Shown here in pieces: positions 63,013-64,000 of a stretch of 64,000 nt of DNA (position 1 is its first letter; every line of letters begins with the position of its first letter). Where the stretch lies: positions 20,189 to 84,188 of the forward strand of contig JAJYPN010000005.1 of assembly GCA_021795395.1 (NCBI GenBank), in the 5' to 3' direction. The notes under the pieces are model-generated. The model saw nothing but the letters and a program-made list of their open reading frames with translations. It was not told the DNA's origin and ran no database searches. The translations under genes were made by a program, and so were the position numbers. The DNA comes from Pseudomonadota bacterium (lineage in GTDB: Bacteria > Pseudomonadota > Gammaproteobacteria > Burkholderiales > Sulfuriferulaceae).

Positions 63013-64000
63013 TGGTTATCAATGTTCAGGATCCCGCAGCCGAAACGGCATTGCGAGTCGCAAGCGGGCGTATAGAACGCAACTGGAATTCCCTGCATTA
63101 TCTTAACCTGTATCGTTTTATCGTTGTCGGCGTTCTGTTGATATGGAATATGCTCGATCCGGCGCAACGCGTATTCGGCCAAACCGATCCGGTTTTTTTT
63201 TACACCTGCAGCGTTATTTATATGGGACTGGTCGCGCTGACGGTAGTGACGATCAGCTTGCGCCGGCCCCGTTTCGAGATCCAGATCAATTTTCAGATTG
63301 TCGGCGATATCATCATGATCGTGCTGATGATGGCGGCGAGCGGGGGGGTACGCAGCGGACTCGGATTATTGCTGATCGTATCGCTGGCATTCAGCGGCTT
63401 GGTGGTGGAAGGCCGCATGGTCATGTTTTATGCGGCATTGGCTACATTCAGCGTATTATTTACGCAAATGCTGTTGATGTGGGGAAATTCCGAGGCGGTC
63501 AGCGAATTCGGCCAGGCTGGTTTATTGGGACTGGTTTTTTTTGCGACGGCCGGTGTCGCGCATGTACTGGCAAACCGCAATCGCGTCAGCGAAGCGTTGG
63601 CGGCGGCGCGCGCCGTCGATCTGGAAAACATGGCTCAGATCAATCAATTGGTTATCGACGACATGCAGGATGGAGTAGTGGTGCTGGACGGTGACGGCAA
63701 GATCCGGCAAGCCAATCAGCAGGCGCAATATTTGCTGGGGCGAGCCGGTCTGAGTTATGCCGGAATGGGCATCGCCTTGCACCGTACGATTCCCTTGTTG
63801 TCGGATTACCTCAGGCAATGGCGTAAAAATCCGCAAGCCGAGTTTCCGCCCATTTCGCTGGGTACGCATGGCGAACAGTATTTACCGCGTTTTATCGCCG
63901 TGACCAACCGCAGGGTGATGGGCGCTGTATTGGTGCTCGAGGACATGACGCGGATGAATGAACAGACCCAGCAAATAAAACTGGCGGCGCTTGGCCGTCT
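63012..64000 (+). CDS. PilS-like sensor histidine kinase (cut by window end)
   Basis: The visible 329 residues hold an N-terminal membrane region with about six hydrophobic helices (roughly 35-190), then a PAS-like domain (MQDGVVVLDGDGKIRQAN at about 218), and end in QIKLAALGRL, the lead-in to a histidine-kinase dimerisation domain. This layout is that of PilS/NtrB-family kinases that control sigma-54 activators; PilS senses pilin. The gene runs off the window, so the phospho-acceptor histidine is not seen. The expected partner would lie just beyond. Confidence 0.85.
   Translation, partial: MVINVQDPAAETALRVASGRIERNWNSLHYLNLYRFIVVGVLLIWNMLDPAQRVFGQTDPVFFYTCSVIYMGLVALTVVTISLRRPRFEIQINFQIVGDIIMIVLMMAASGGVRSGLGLLLIVSLAFSGLVVEGRMVMFYAALATFSVLFTQMLLMWGNSEAVSEFGQAGLLGLVFFATAGVAHVLANRNRVSEALAAARAVDLENMAQINQLVIDDMQDGVVVLDGDGKIRQANQQAQYLLGRAGLSYAGMGIALHRTIPLLSDYLRQWRKNPQAEFPPISLGTHGEQYLPRFIAVTNRRVMGAVLVLEDMTRMNEQTQQIKLAALGR

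Overview
This window is a gene-dense, mostly housekeeping stretch of a betaproteobacterial chromosome. The gene content and order (rimP-nusA-infB-rbfA-truB, rpsP-rimM-trmD-rplS, carA-carB-greA, rlmE-ftsH-folP-glmM, rplU-rpmA-obg-proB, ispB followed by a PilS-type kinase) fit Betaproteobacteria. A Calvin-cycle phosphoribulokinase and two PEP-CTERM exported proteins suggest a chemolithoautotrophic, exopolysaccharide-forming member of the Nitrosomonadales (Gallionellaceae/Sulfuricellaceae-like). That placement is an inference from gene content, not a proven assignment.

Layout. 1-6.8 kb (minus): proA, nadD, rsfS, rlmH, maf, map, glnD (cut by the window edge). 7.0-10.1 kb: ogt-like, xerD, folB (minus), HD-GYP phosphodiesterase. 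10.2-17.3 kb: tRNA-Gly, tRNA-Cys, tRNA-Leu, then rimP, nusA, infB, rbfA, truB and a NUDIX gene. 17.3-20.7 kb, the only accessory-looking patch: an unrecognised 524-residue protein, tRNA-Ser, a broken HNH endonuclease fragment, a small XRE regulator, and a PEP-CTERM gene behind a sigma-54-type promoter. 20.8-32.2 kb: acpS, nagZ, udg, uvrC, pgsA, kup, def, dnaE, nitroreductase. 32.4-42.7 kb: carA, carB, greA, DUF4149, rlmE, ftsH, folP, glmM. 42.7-46.6 kb (minus): pstSCAB behind a Pho box. 46.8-48.9 kb: rpsP, rimM, trmD, rplS. 49-53.1 kb (minus): leuS, lptE, holA. 53.2-56.3 kb: second PEP-CTERM gene, phosphoribulokinase, a possible SCP2-domain protein, an aminopropyltransferase-like protein. 56.4-64 kb: proS, a lytic transglycosylase, the rplU-rpmA-obg-proB unit (minus), ispB, a PP0621-family protein, and a PilS-like sensor kinase cut by the window end.

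How the genes work together. Most serve translation and ribosome assembly, transcription elongation, DNA replication and repair, or arginine/pyrimidine, proline, folate and peptidoglycan precursor synthesis. Many neighbours overlap by 1-30 bases, indicating translational coupling. Environmental responses are represented by the phosphate uptake operon, nitrogen signalling (glnD), c-di-GMP turnover (HD-GYP) and surface-protein export (PEP-CTERM).

I found no CRISPR array, complete insertion sequence, prophage, secretion cluster or recognisable new multigene system. The best leads are the sigma-54-type promoter and paralogous PEP-CTERM pair, the decayed insertion scar beside tRNA-Ser, the unrecognised 524-residue protein, and candidate attenuation leaders before rplS and rimP.
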